A DNA stretch of 64,000 nt from Streptomyces luteolifulvus (GTDB lineage Bacteria; Actinomycetota; Actinomycetes; Streptomycetales; Streptomycetaceae): the NCBI RefSeq assembly GCF_008806595.1, contig NZ_VZRB01000002.1, positions 310,001 to 374,000 of the forward strand. Direction: 5' to 3'. Both the position numbers and the translations under genes were made by a program. Below, piece by piece: positions 17,276 to 26,744 of this stretch. A model generated the notes under the pieces. The model ran no database searches. It was not told the DNA's origin and worked only from the letters and a program-made list of their open reading frames with translations. Position 1 is the stretch's first letter. The number at the start of each line of letters is the position of its first letter.

Positions 17276-18685
17276 GTGAATCGCCCGTCGAGCCGCCGAG
17301 CCCAGGAGGACCCCATCGCCGGGACGAAGTCGGAAGCCGCGCGGTCCGCGTCCGGGACTCAGCCCCAGGAAGCCGACCAGCTGCGGGCCATGCTGCGCCG
17401 GCCCGAGTACCTCAAGGCGCTGATCTTCTGCGGGCTGATCGGCATTCCCGTGGCCCTGATCGCGTTCTGGTTCCTTGCGGCGCTCCACAGACTGGAGCAG
17501 CTGCTCTGGACGGACTGGCCCAAGGATCTGGGCTGGAAACAGGCCCCCTGGTGGTGGGCGTTCCCCCTGCTGCTGGTGGCCGGAGTGGTCGTCGGCCTGG
17601 TCGTCGCGCGGCTGCCCGGACGCGGCGGGCACATTCCGGCGGGCGGCCTGCACTCGGGCGGGATCACGAAGAACGCGTTGCTCGGTGTCGTCATCGCCGC
17701 CATGGTCGGTCTGCCGCTGGGCGCCGTGCTCGGCCCCGAGGCGCCGCTGATCGCCCTGGGCGGCGGACTGGCCCTCCTCTTCGCGAGCCTGGTGCGGGCG
17801 CCGCAGACCCCGGGGTCGGCCGGGCTGCTCGGCGCGGCCGGCTCCGCCGCGGCCATCTCGGCGCTCTTCGGGAACCCGGTGGTGGGCGCCGTACTGCTGA
17901 TGGAAGTGGCCGGCGTGGGCGGGCCGCAGCTGTTCGCGGTGATGCTGCCCGTGCTGCTGTCCAGCGGCGTGGGGGATCTGGTGTTCACCACGTTCGTCCA
18001 CTGGACCGGTCTGCAGACCGGAAGTCTGGACATCGGCCTGCCCGAGCCGCCGCCGCTCGATGTGGGGGACGTCCTGTGGGTGCTGGTGATGGCGCCCGCC
18101 ATCGCGTTCCTGATCCACTGGGTCTTCGTGGGCGGACGGTTCGTGGCCGGCTTCGTGACGTCCTGGACGGTACGGAACACGACCCTGTGCGCGCTCGGGG
18201 CGGCCGGCTGCATCGCCCTCTACACGGTCGGCACCGGCCGTTCACCGGCCGAGGTCGCCCTGTCCGGGGAGGCCACTCTGGGCGAGCTGGCCCAGGACGC
18301 GGATGCCTGGCCGGTGAGCGCCCTCGTCGCGGTGCTGGCCTTCAAGGGCATCGCGTACACGCTGTGTCTGGGCAGCCTGCGAGGCGGTCCCGTCTTCCCC
18401 GCTCTGTTCCTGGGCGGGGCGGCAGGCGCCCTGCTGGCGCCGCTGCCCGGCTTCGGCCTGGTGCCGGCGATGGCGGCGGGCATGGCGGCGTCGGTGACGG
18501 CGGCCCTGCGGCTGCCCGTCAGCAGCGTGGTCCTCGTCGTCGTGCTGCTGGGCAATGTGGAGACGGTGGCGCTGGTGGTGCTGGCGGCGGTCATGTCCTT
18601 CGTGCTGGCCCAGCTGTTGCCGCAGGGCCCGGGGATTCCCGCGTTCGCCGAGCCGGCCCGCCGCGCGTCCCCCCGGGACGGCTGA
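17276..18685 (+). CDS. ClC-family chloride channel/transporter
   Basis: The protein has about ten membrane segments and ClC signatures: GPEAPLIALGGG (equivalent of the GxExP chloride-binding segment) and GSLRGGPVFPALFLGGAAGA near residue 370. It likely moves Cl- or another small anion. The start is unclear. The GTG at 17276 is the only conventional in-frame start before the first helix but lacks a ribosome site. A perfect AGGAGG at 17304-17309 sits 5 bases before an in-frame ATC at 17315, exactly where a start would be expected. The coding region from about 17315 is certain; the first 13 codons are not. Confidence 0.88.
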   Translation: MNRPSSRRAQEDPIAGTKSEAARSASGTQPQEADQLRAMLRRPEYLKALIFCGLIGIPVALIAFWFLAALHRLEQLLWTDWPKDLGWKQAPWWWAFPLLLVAGVVVGLVVARLPGRGGHIPAGGLHSGGITKNALLGVVIAAMVGLPLGAVLGPEAPLIALGGGLALLFASLVRAPQTPGSAGLLGAAGSAAAISALFGNPVVGAVLLMEVAGVGGPQLFAVMLPVLLSSGVGDLVFTTFVHWTGLQTGSLDIGLPEPPPLDVGDVLWVLVMAPAIAFLIHWVFVGGRFVAGFVTSWTVRNTTLCALGAAGCIALYTVGTGRSPAEVALSGEATLGELAQDADAWPVSALVAVLAFKGIAYTLCLGSLRGGPVFPALFLGGAAGALLAPLPGFGLVPAMAAGMAASVTAALRLPVSSVVLVVVLLGNVETVALVVLAAVMSFVLAQLLPQGPGIPAFAEPARRASPRDG

Positions 18686-18687
18686 GA

Positions 18688-21132
18688 TCACTTCGGCGCG
18701 TCGGACAGCAGCTGTTCGGTCCAGATCGTCTTGCCGTCGCGGGAGTACCGGGTGCCCCACCGCTCGGTGAGCTGTGCCACCAGGAACAGGCCGCGTCCGC
18801 CCTCGTCCGTCGTACGGGCTCTGCGCAGGTGCGGCGAGGTGCTGCTGGTGTCGGACACCTCGCAGATGAGGTGGTGGTCGCGGATGAACCGCAGGGTGAT
18901 CGGCCCGCCGCCGTACCGGTAGGCGTTGGTGACCAGCTCGCTGACGATCAGCTCGGTGGTGAAGCCCATCTCCTCCAGCCCCCACGCGGCCAGCTGGGCC
19001 GCCGTCAGCGAACGCGCCCCGGCGGCGGCCGTGGCCTCCACGGGCAGTTCCCAGGTGACGACGTTCTCCGCCGCGAGGACGCCGGTCCGGGCGATGAGCA
19101 GCGCCACGTCGTCGGCGGCCTGGTCGGGGGCGCGATCGCGCAGCAGCGCGCCCTCCACGACGTCGCAGGTCTCCTCCAGCGAGCGGGCGGGGACGGCCAG
19201 GGCCTCGCACAGATCCGCCAGGCTCTCCTCGGCGTCCCGCTTACGGGCCCGGATCAGACCGTCGGTGTACAGCGCCAGCAGACTGCCTTCGGGCAGGGGC
19301 AGCTCGGCGGCCTCGAACGGCAGCCCGCCCAGCCCGAGGGGCGGACCCGCCGGGATGTCGGGCACCCGGACCTCTCCGGCCGGGCTCACCACGGCGGGCG
19401 GCGGGTGGCCCGCGCGGGCCAGCACACACTGCTGGGAGACAGGGTCGTAGACGGCGTACAGGCAGGTGGCGCCCACGACTTGGGGTGCCTGTCCGTCGGT
19501 CGGCTCCTGCTCCTCGGACAGCCGGTCCACGAGATCGTCGAGGTGGGAGAGGACCTCGTCCGGGGTGAGATCGAGATGGGCCAGGGTGTGTACGGCGGTG
19601 CGCAGGCGGCCCATGGTCGCCGCCGCGTGGATACCGTGGCCGACCACGTCCCCGACCACGAGGGCCACACGGAGCCCCGAGAGCGGGATGACGTCGAACC
19701 AGTCTCCGCCGACGCCGGAGGCGGCGTCGGCCGGGAGGTAGCGGTGGGCGACCTCGACCGCCGGGTGCCCCGGCATCTCGTGCGGGAGCAGGCTGTGCTG
19801 GAGGGTGAGGGCCGCCTGGTGCTGCTGGGTGTAGCGGCGGGCGTTGTCGATGCACACGGCGGCACGGGAGGCGAACTCCTCGGCGACCCTCAGGTCGTCC
19901 TCCTCGAAGGGTTCGAGCCGTTGTGACCGCCACAGGCTGAGCAGGCCGAGCACGAGCCCCCGCGCGACCAGCGGAACCATCATCAGCGAGTGGACGCCCA
20001 GGGCGAGGGCCCGCTCGGCGCGGTCCGGATCGATGGCGAGGAAGGTGGCGGGCTCCTGGAGGTGCGCGTCGAGGACGGGACGCCGCTCGGCCAGGCACCG
20101 GGCCTGAAGGCTGTCCGGCGGGAGGTGGATGACGCGGCCCACGGGATACATCACGTCCGCGTCGTTCGGCAGAGGGGTGCGGACCGCCGCCCGGCGCAGG
20201 GGTCCCAGCACGTCCTGCGCGGGTTCCTCGCCGTGCATGACCGGCTCCAGCAGGTCCACGGAGACGCAGTCGGCGAGCTCCGGTGCGGCCACCTCGGCCA
20301 GCTCCCGCGCCGTCCTGGCCACGTCGAGGGTGGTCCCGATGCGTGCGCCTGCCTCGTTGAGGAGGGCGAGCCGGCGCCGCGCCCGATAGCGGTCGGTCAC
20401 GTCCTCGACGGTCTGTGTCACCCCGAGGATCTGCCCGGTGGAGTCCTCGAGCCGGAACGCCGAGATGGACACGAACAGCTCATGGCCGGGGTCCCGGCGC
20501 AGACGGGCGGGCTGCTCGGTGAAGATCGAGGAGCGGCCCGTCTCCAGCACCTCCCGGAGCTGTCCCTCGACCGTGTCGGTGTCCTGCTGGATCAGGAAGT
20601 CCCTGGTGTGGAGCCCACGGTGCTGCTCGGGCGGGACCTGGCTGAACCCCGCGATCGCCCGGTTCACCCGGAGGAGGCTCAGATCCGGGGCGTGCACCGA
20701 CAGCCCGATCGGCGAGCGGTTGAACAGGCCGTCCAGGACGGACCGGTCGATGTTCCACTGGACGATCTCCTCGGCGGGCGCGGCGACGAGGAACCATTCG
20801 CGGGACGAGTCGTGCTTCGTGATCGGCCGGGCCCGGCACCCGAACTCCACACGCCGGCCGTCACGGTGCCGTACCGGCAGGACCCCGAACCACCCGTCGT
20901 TGGCCACGCACTCCGCCACCGCGTCCATGACCATGTCGTGGTCGCCCGGGTCGACGAGGAAACCGATCGACAGGCGTCCGAGAGCCTGCTCGGCCGGGTA
21001 CCCGAGCAACGCCTCGGCCCGCGCGCTCCAGCCCACGACCCTCCCCCTGCCGTCCAGCACCACCGAGGCGGCGTGCCGCACGGCGAAGGGGTCGTCCGGT
21101 CCTTCGCTGAACCTGGTCACCGGTGTGTCCAT
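18688..21132 (-). CDS. PAS-PAS-GAF-SpoIIE phosphatase with C-terminal RsbW-type ATPase
   Basis: The 814-residue multidomain regulator has PAS domains at about residues 20-135 and 145-265, a GAF domain at about 270-430 and a SpoIIE/PP2C phosphatase at about 450-665 (metal motifs GGDWFDVI and VGDVVGHGIHAAA). A GHKL ATPase domain lies at about 680-810 (LIVSELVTNAYRYGG; GGRGLFLVAQL). Such proteins combine an anti-anti-sigma phosphatase with an anti-sigma kinase, controlling alternative sigma factors in response to light, redox or ligands. The ATG lies 2 bases after the stop of the upstream phosphatase gene, so the two are one operon. Confidence 0.93.
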   Translation of the reverse strand: MDTPVTRFSEGPDDPFAVRHAASVVLDGRGRVVGWSARAEALLGYPAEQALGRLSIGFLVDPGDHDMVMDAVAECVANDGWFGVLPVRHRDGRRVEFGCRARPITKHDSSREWFLVAAPAEEIVQWNIDRSVLDGLFNRSPIGLSVHAPDLSLLRVNRAIAGFSQVPPEQHRGLHTRDFLIQQDTDTVEGQLREVLETGRSSIFTEQPARLRRDPGHELFVSISAFRLEDSTGQILGVTQTVEDVTDRYRARRRLALLNEAGARIGTTLDVARTARELAEVAAPELADCVSVDLLEPVMHGEEPAQDVLGPLRRAAVRTPLPNDADVMYPVGRVIHLPPDSLQARCLAERRPVLDAHLQEPATFLAIDPDRAERALALGVHSLMMVPLVARGLVLGLLSLWRSQRLEPFEEDDLRVAEEFASRAAVCIDNARRYTQQHQAALTLQHSLLPHEMPGHPAVEVAHRYLPADAASGVGGDWFDVIPLSGLRVALVVGDVVGHGIHAAATMGRLRTAVHTLAHLDLTPDEVLSHLDDLVDRLSEEQEPTDGQAPQVVGATCLYAVYDPVSQQCVLARAGHPPPAVVSPAGEVRVPDIPAGPPLGLGGLPFEAAELPLPEGSLLALYTDGLIRARKRDAEESLADLCEALAVPARSLEETCDVVEGALLRDRAPDQAADDVALLIARTGVLAAENVVTWELPVEATAAAGARSLTAAQLAAWGLEEMGFTTELIVSELVTNAYRYGGGPITLRFIRDHHLICEVSDTSSTSPHLRRARTTDEGGRGLFLVAQLTERWGTRYSRDGKTIWTEQLLSDAPK

Positions 21133-21134
21133 CG

Positions 21135-23261
21135 CTACCCACCATCCACCTTCCGGGTGGGGCCGCGCGAGCGGAGCCGTTCGGGGTGGCTGCCGACCGG
21201 GGCCCTGGACCGGCGGGTTCTGGCGAGGAGCACCGCCACGTCGTCCTGGGCCGTGGAGGGCAGCAGCCCGGAGAGGATGCGGTCGCAGATCTCCTCCAGC
21301 GGGCGGTCGAGGTCGCGCAGCGTCACGGCGAGCTGCCGCATGCCCTGGTCCAGGTCTCTGTCCCGGGCCTCGATCAGGCCGTCGGTGTACAGCACCAGCA
21401 GGCCGCCGGGGAGCAGGGAGACCCGCTCGGTCCGGAAGTCCCGGCCGCCCGCCCCGAGAGGTGTGCCCGAGGAGCCGTCGAGGAACGCGATCCGTCCCCG
21501 GGCGTCGACCATCGCCGGCGGCGGATGTCCGGCCCGGGCGATGACGAAGCCGCCGACGGAGGGGTCGTGGACGGCGTAGAGGCAGGTGGCCATCTCGTTC
21601 TCGCCGAGGTCGGCCACGGCGGCGTCCAGGGACAGCAGCATCTCGGCCGGCGGGATCTCGTGCCGGGCCAGTGTCCGCACCGCCGCGCGCAGCTGTCCCA
21701 TGACGGCGGCCGCGTGGATGCCGTGTCCCATGACGTCGCCGATGACCAGGCCGGTCCTGCCGTGCGGGAGGGCGATGACGTCGAACCAGTCGCCGCCGAC
21801 CTCGTGATCGCTGGCGGGCAGGTAGCGCCCGGTCAGCTCCAGGCCGGTCACCTCCGGGAGCGTGCTGTTGGTCAGGCTGCGCTGCAGGGTGAGTGCCGCC
21901 GCTCGCTGGCCGGTGTACATGAGCGCGTTGTCGATGTTGAGCGCCGCCCGGGCGACCAGTTCGTCGATGAGGACGCAGTCCTGCTCGTCGAACCGCTCAC
22001 GGCCGCGGAGCCGTGTGACCACCACGGCGCCGAGCACCTTGCCCCGGGCGACCAGCGGGACCAGTCGTGCGCAGCGGACCTGGGCACTGAGGTACGCGCG
22101 CAGCGGCGCGGCACCGGGGTTGGTGATCAGCGCCGGGATGTCGCTCTGGTAGAGGTTCATGGGACGCCCGTCGGCGATCACGCGCTCGTAGACCGAGCCG
22201 ATCGGGACCTGGAGGGTGTCGCCCACCTGCAGCCGCGCGGTGGGCGCGGAGGGATCGGGGAAGGCGGCCGCGACCCGGCGCACCACGCCGTGGGTGGACC
22301 CGGCGGCCTCGTCCGGTTCCAGCACCGCCGCCAGCAGCTGCACATCGGCGGAGTCGGCCAGCCTTGGCACCAGCACCTGGACGACTTCCTCGGCGGTCTG
22401 GTGCAGGTCGAGTGTGGTCCCGATGCGTGTGCCGGCGTCGGCCAGCAGGGCGAAGCGCTGCCGGGCCCGTTCGGCCTCGATCTGCGCCTGCTGTCCCTGG
22501 GTGATGTCGATCAGGGAGGCGATGAGTCCCAGCCGCCGGCCGGCGCTGTCGACCAGGGGAGCGTACGAGCACGACCAGATCCGGTCGTGCTCGGGATCGG
22601 CCGGGGTGCGGCCGGTGCGGCGGACGTCGACCACCGCTTCACCGCTGTCCAGGACCTGGCGCATCATCGTTTCCAGCTTCGTGGCGTTGACTCCCGGTGC
22701 GACGTCGGCCAGGCGTCTGCCGATGTGTTCGTCCGCGGACACTCCGTTCATCCGCGCCAGCGCGTCGTTGACCCGCAGGAAGCGCAGGTCGGGGCCGAGC
22801 ATGGCGAGTCCGACGGGCGACTGGGCGAAGAGGGACTCCAGCGCGGCGAGCGAGTCCTGTACGGCCCGGTCGGCGGACGTCTCCACGGCGACGGCCAGGA
22901 CGCCCGTCCCGCCCCCGCCCTGCGGGTCCGCGGCCGGGCAGACCCACAGCTCCATCGGTACGAGGTGCCCGTCACGGTGGCGTACCGGCAGCGTTTCGCA
23001 CACCGCCTGGCCCGCGCGGACCTTCCGTGCCAGCCGTGCGGCCGCCTCCCGGTCGGACTCGGGGACCAGCAGCGGGAATCCGTTCCGGCCGAGCATCTGC
23101 TCGGGGGGATAGCCGAGCAGGTCCTGTGCGGCGCGCGACCACTCCACGATGCGCCCCTGTGCATCGGCCCTCCAGAGCAGATCACGGAGCGCCCCCGCAT
23201 ATCCGACCGTGGGCAGGGGCAGATCCGGCGCGTCATGTGTCGGCTCGTGTGTGTCCACCAC
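21135..23261 (-). CDS. PAS-PAS-GAF-SpoIIE protein phosphatase
   Basis: This 708-residue RsbU-type regulator has two PAS domains (about residues 20-125 and 135-255), a GAF domain (about 265-435) and a C-terminal SpoIIE phosphatase domain with GGDWFDVIALPHG and VIGDVMGHGIHAAAVMG. It lacks the C-terminal ATPase domain of its neighbour. It presumably dephosphorylates an STAS anti-anti-sigma protein encoded elsewhere. It is followed after 2 bases by the next phosphatase gene, which has similar domain order; the pair looks like a duplication with divergence. Confidence 0.93.
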   Translation of the reverse strand: MVDTHEPTHDAPDLPLPTVGYAGALRDLLWRADAQGRIVEWSRAAQDLLGYPPEQMLGRNGFPLLVPESDREAAARLARKVRAGQAVCETLPVRHRDGHLVPMELWVCPAADPQGGGGTGVLAVAVETSADRAVQDSLAALESLFAQSPVGLAMLGPDLRFLRVNDALARMNGVSADEHIGRRLADVAPGVNATKLETMMRQVLDSGEAVVDVRRTGRTPADPEHDRIWSCSYAPLVDSAGRRLGLIASLIDITQGQQAQIEAERARQRFALLADAGTRIGTTLDLHQTAEEVVQVLVPRLADSADVQLLAAVLEPDEAAGSTHGVVRRVAAAFPDPSAPTARLQVGDTLQVPIGSVYERVIADGRPMNLYQSDIPALITNPGAAPLRAYLSAQVRCARLVPLVARGKVLGAVVVTRLRGRERFDEQDCVLIDELVARAALNIDNALMYTGQRAAALTLQRSLTNSTLPEVTGLELTGRYLPASDHEVGGDWFDVIALPHGRTGLVIGDVMGHGIHAAAVMGQLRAAVRTLARHEIPPAEMLLSLDAAVADLGENEMATCLYAVHDPSVGGFVIARAGHPPPAMVDARGRIAFLDGSSGTPLGAGGRDFRTERVSLLPGGLLVLYTDGLIEARDRDLDQGMRQLAVTLRDLDRPLEEICDRILSGLLPSTAQDDVAVLLARTRRSRAPVGSHPERLRSRGPTRKVDGG

Positions 23262-23420
23262 AGCGACCTAACCCCCGGGGCGCAGGCCCTGTGCCGGCCG
23301 GTCTCGTCCAACAACGGCGTCGGCACCGAACATTCGGGTAAAGCGCAGATAAGGCGCATTACTGACATAAGCGTATCCGAGGCGCGCGGGACGGCGAAGT
23401 GTGCCCGCCGCCGCTCCGCC

Positions 23421-25535
23421 CTACGGCTCCGCCTCGTGGTGGAGCACGAGGAGCGCGATGTCGTCGGTGCGCTGTCCGGTGGTGCTCGTCTTCGCCAGCA
23501 GGACGTCGATGAGCAGGTCCAGGTCCCGGTCGTCGGCGTGGGCGAGATGGTCCGCGAGCTCGGAGATGGAGTCGTCGAGGTCCACTCCCGGTGTCTCGAC
23601 GAGCCCGTCGGTGTAGAAGGCGAGCATCAGTCCCGGTGTGAGCGGCAGCTCCGTCACGGGGTAGTCGGCGTCGGGGTCGATGCCCAGAAGCGGCCCGGGC
23701 GGCACGTCCACGGGCCGGGTGTCACCGTCGGGCAGCCGCAGGAGCGGCGGCGGGTGGCCGGCGCTCGCCAGCGTGGCGCGTCCGCCGGCGAAGTCGAGGT
23801 GGGCGTAGAGGCAGCTGGTGAACAGGTCGGGGCCGAAGTCGGTGAGGAGCCGGTTGGTCCGGTGGAGGACCTGGTCCGGCGGGGTGCCGAGGGCGGAGTG
23901 GGCGTGGACGCCGGTACGGACCTGCCCCATCAGGGCGGCCGCCGCGACATTGTGGCCCTGGACGTCGCCGATGACGGCCGCGGCAGCGGTGTCGCCGAGC
24001 CTGATCAGGTCGTAGAAGTCCCCGCCGATCTCCATGCCATGGGTCGCGGGCAGATAGCGGGCGGCGACCCGCAGGCCGGCGACCGCGGGCAGGGTGCGCG
24101 GGAGCAGCGCCTGCTGGAGGCCGTGGGCGAGCTCGTGCTTGGTGTCGTAGAGCCGCGCCCGGTCGAGGGCCTGGGCGATGAGGCCGGCGAGCGAGGTCAT
24201 GACGGCGCGTTCCTCGGCCGGGAACTCGCGGGGTTCGTCGTACGACAGGACGCAGATGCCGACGGGCCGGCCGGAGATGATCAGCGGCAGGAAGGCCCAG
24301 GCCCGCTTGCCGCTGACCTGGGGCGCCTCGGGGTAGATACGGCGCATCTCCTCGGGGTGGGAGAAGAAGGCGGGGATACCGCTGCTGAGGGCCTGCCCGG
24401 CCGGGGTGAAGTCGGTGTCGAGGCTCAGGCCGTCGAGGCGTTCGATGGTGCTGGCGGGGTAGCCGCGGTATCCGGCGATCCGCAGCCGGCCGGCGTCGGC
24501 GGTGGACAGGACCAGGCCCTGGGCGCCGAACGCGGGCATGATCTGGTCGGCGATCAGGTCGATGACGTCCTGGACGCCGACGACCTCGGTGAGCCAGGCG
24601 GACAGATGCGTGAGCTGGTGGAGCCGGCCCGCGCGGGCCGGGGCGGCGGTGTGCCCGGTCTGCCGGGGCGCCTGTGCGGGCTGTGCGCCGCTGGGCACGA
24701 TACGCACGCTGATGCCGCTGGCGTCGGGATAGAGGTGAAAGTCCAGCCAGACGTCCGGCGGGCGGCGCGCGGTGAAGACGACGGGCTCCCGGCTGATCAC
24801 CGCGGCGCGGTAGCGGTCCTCGTAGGTGGGGTCGTCGAGCCAGCGCAGGGAATGCCACGGCACGGTGCCGAGCAGCTGGCCCGCGTCGCGGCCGAGCAGA
24901 TCGCAGGCGCCGGAGCTGACGTAGGTGATGTGCCCTTCCAGGTCCAGCGCACAGCTGCCGCCGGGCAGTCGCTCGACGAAGTCGGCGGCGGCCATCGCCG
25001 GGCTCGCGGTCCGTCGCCCGGTGTCCGTGGACAGGACGCGAGGCCGGTCGCCGCAGGCGGGCGGGCTGCCGCGGTCGGCGGCCTCCTCCAGCAGCCGGGC
25101 CAGAAGGCGGCAACGGGAGGCGATATGGCCCTGCTCCCGCCGGGTCATGTGTGCCGGACGGGTGGTCGGCCACATCAGCAGGAGGGCGCCCCACGGCCCG
25201 ACGCCGGTGACGGGCACGGCAGCCAGGGCCAGCGGGTAGGGCAGCGCCAACGCGGTGCGCGGATAGGAGCGGGCCATCTCCCCCTGGCTGCCCACCCACA
25301 CCATCCGGTCCTCGCGGACCGCGTCGGCCACCGGGGCGTGAGCGGCCAGCGGAACCCTCGCCCACGGCTGGGCCAGCTCGGCCGACACCCCGCTCAGCAG
25401 GTGCAGACACAGCGTCTGATCGTCCGGCGCGAGCAGGTACATGGCGCCGATGGACGCGCCGGTCCGGCGCACCGTCTCCGCGAACGCGGCATCCAGTTCC
25501 GCCACGTCGGCGGCCGGACCACCCGCGCCGGTCAC
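23421..25535 (-). CDS. GAF-PAS-GAF-SpoIIE protein phosphatase
   Basis: The 704-residue protein has an N-terminal GAF-like sensor (about residues 1-165), a PAS domain (about 195-300), a second GAF domain (about 315-475) and a SpoIIE phosphatase (about 490-700). The metal motifs are GGDFYDLI and VIGDVQGHNVAAAALM; the usual GHG is GHN here, as in a subgroup of the family. The GTG start at 25535 is preceded by GGGAGG. A gap of 159 bases separates it from the next phosphatase gene at 23261, so it may or may not share the transcript. Confidence 0.92.
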   Translation of the reverse strand: MTGAGGPAADVAELDAAFAETVRRTGASIGAMYLLAPDDQTLCLHLLSGVSAELAQPWARVPLAAHAPVADAVREDRMVWVGSQGEMARSYPRTALALPYPLALAAVPVTGVGPWGALLLMWPTTRPAHMTRREQGHIASRCRLLARLLEEAADRGSPPACGDRPRVLSTDTGRRTASPAMAAADFVERLPGGSCALDLEGHITYVSSGACDLLGRDAGQLLGTVPWHSLRWLDDPTYEDRYRAAVISREPVVFTARRPPDVWLDFHLYPDASGISVRIVPSGAQPAQAPRQTGHTAAPARAGRLHQLTHLSAWLTEVVGVQDVIDLIADQIMPAFGAQGLVLSTADAGRLRIAGYRGYPASTIERLDGLSLDTDFTPAGQALSSGIPAFFSHPEEMRRIYPEAPQVSGKRAWAFLPLIISGRPVGICVLSYDEPREFPAEERAVMTSLAGLIAQALDRARLYDTKHELAHGLQQALLPRTLPAVAGLRVAARYLPATHGMEIGGDFYDLIRLGDTAAAAVIGDVQGHNVAAAALMGQVRTGVHAHSALGTPPDQVLHRTNRLLTDFGPDLFTSCLYAHLDFAGGRATLASAGHPPPLLRLPDGDTRPVDVPPGPLLGIDPDADYPVTELPLTPGLMLAFYTDGLVETPGVDLDDSISELADHLAHADDRDLDLLIDVLLAKTSTTGQRTDDIALLVLHHEAEP

Positions 25536-25653
25536 GAGGCACCTCCCACCAGACGTAAGCGAACTCGTCCTTATGGGACGCTACGCCCAAAAGGGGCGGT
25601 CGGCACACCCTCCGGTGGCCCCGGCCCGCACGCCCGGGCGCCCGGGCATGGCC

Positions 25654-25687
25654 GACGGCCCCGCCGGAGGGTTCCCGCGGGGCCGTC
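25654..25687 (-). terminator. Hairpin downstream of cbtA
   Basis: GACGGCCCCGC (25654-25664) pairs perfectly with GCGGGGCCGTC (25677-25687) across a 12-base loop. It starts 14 bases beyond the cbtA stop on the leftward transcript. There is no clear T run, as is usual in high-GC hosts. Confidence 0.7.
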
Positions 25688-25700
25688 GAAGGGGCGTTTC

Positions 25701-26468
25701 TCAGTGCGGTACCGCAGCGGCCCGCGGGTGAGCGGCCTCCTCGCCGGCTGCTGCCGTACGAGGGGCCAGGGCCCGTTCGGCCAGCACGCCGAAGACCAGG
25801 CCGAACACCGTCCACAGCGTCACCTGGACGGCCAGTGCCGCCAGCCGGAACTGCCACAGCAGGGTGGCCGGGAAGTCCTTCGGGACCTCGTTGTAGGACG
25901 GCAGGAACGCATACGCGAGCCCGACGGCCAGGACGAAGAACGCCCCCGCGGCCAGGGTCGCGTTCCAGTTGCCCAGGCGCGGCGCCAGGCGCTTGCCCAG
26001 GATGACGGCGGCGACCGCGAGCAGCACACTGAGCACCACCATCAGGAAGTACAGGGTGGTCCGCTGGTCGATCGTCTCGGGGTCGCTCGTGGCGGGCGGG
26101 TTGGCGGGGTACTTCAGGAACGGCACGACGTACACGGCGACCAGGCCCGCGGCCGCGAGGAGCAGCGCGCTCGCGCGCGGCCCGAAGCGGCCGACGCGGC
26201 CCAGTGCGAAGCAGTACGCGAGGGCGGCGATGCCGCCGAACGCGACGCCGTAGACGAGCACACCGGTGGACAGGCCGGCGGTGGACTGCATCGTGCGGCT
26301 GACGGCTTCCACGCCGCCGTGCTCGTGGGCGTGCGCCTCCTCGAAGGCGATGGCCGCGTCGACGCGCGACTCGCCGAGGAAGTAGGCGACGACGAGCGCG
26401 AGCAGACCCGCGGCGAGACCCGCGAGCATGCCACGCACCAACAGGTTTCTGACGGTTGCGGAGTTCAT
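25701..26468 (-). CDS. cbtA: CbtA, predicted cobalt transporter subunit
   Basis: The 255-residue protein has about six membrane segments and a His-rich loop after the first helix (EEAHAHEHGG, about residues 42-52), features of the CbtA family. CbtA and CbtB are predicted cobalt uptake proteins, recognised originally by their genomic link to B12 riboswitches. Here cbtB lies directly upstream (22 bases) and a cobalamin riboswitch precedes it, which makes the assignment strong. The transported metal has not been shown by this sequence alone. Confidence 0.92.
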   Translation of the reverse strand: MNSATVRNLLVRGMLAGLAAGLLALVVAYFLGESRVDAAIAFEEAHAHEHGGVEAVSRTMQSTAGLSTGVLVYGVAFGGIAALAYCFALGRVGRFGPRASALLLAAAGLVAVYVVPFLKYPANPPATSDPETIDQRTTLYFLMVVLSVLLAVAAVILGKRLAPRLGNWNATLAAGAFFVLAVGLAYAFLPSYNEVPKDFPATLLWQFRLAALAVQVTLWTVFGLVFGVLAERALAPRTAAAGEEAAHPRAAAVPH

Positions 26469-26490
26469 GGCTGGACGTTCCTCGTCGCTG

Positions 26491-26712
26491 TCAGTGGCAG
26501 GGGAAGCCGAGCAGGTGGCGTGCGTCGTGCACCCACTCGTGGACGTCCTCGCCCGCGACGACGGAGGTGGCGCCCTGCTCGGCGCCGACGAAGTAGAGCA
26601 GGACCAGCATCAGGATGCCGAAGAAGACCGCCCAGGGGACGATCGCGCCGATCGGCAGCTTGGCGGGTACGGCGGTGGGGTTGGTGGTCGGCTGAGCGAC
26701 AGACTGCGCCAT
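26491..26712 (-). CDS. cbtB: CbtB, predicted cobalt transporter subunit
   Basis: The 73-residue protein has one membrane helix (about residues 25-45) and a C-terminal His-rich tail (HEWVHDARHLLGFPCH) with His and Cys suited to metal binding, as in CbtB. AGGAGGG lies a few bases before the ATG at 26712. It forms a unit with cbtA. The leader between 26713 and about 26890 is a cobalamin riboswitch, so adenosylcobalamin is expected to switch off this operon. Confidence 0.9.
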   Translation of the reverse strand: MAQSVAQPTTNPTAVPAKLPIGAIVPWAVFFGILMLVLLYFVGAEQGATSVVAGEDVHEWVHDARHLLGFPCH

Positions 26713-26744
26713 GGCAGGCCCTCCTGGGGAACTCGCGTCCCGTC

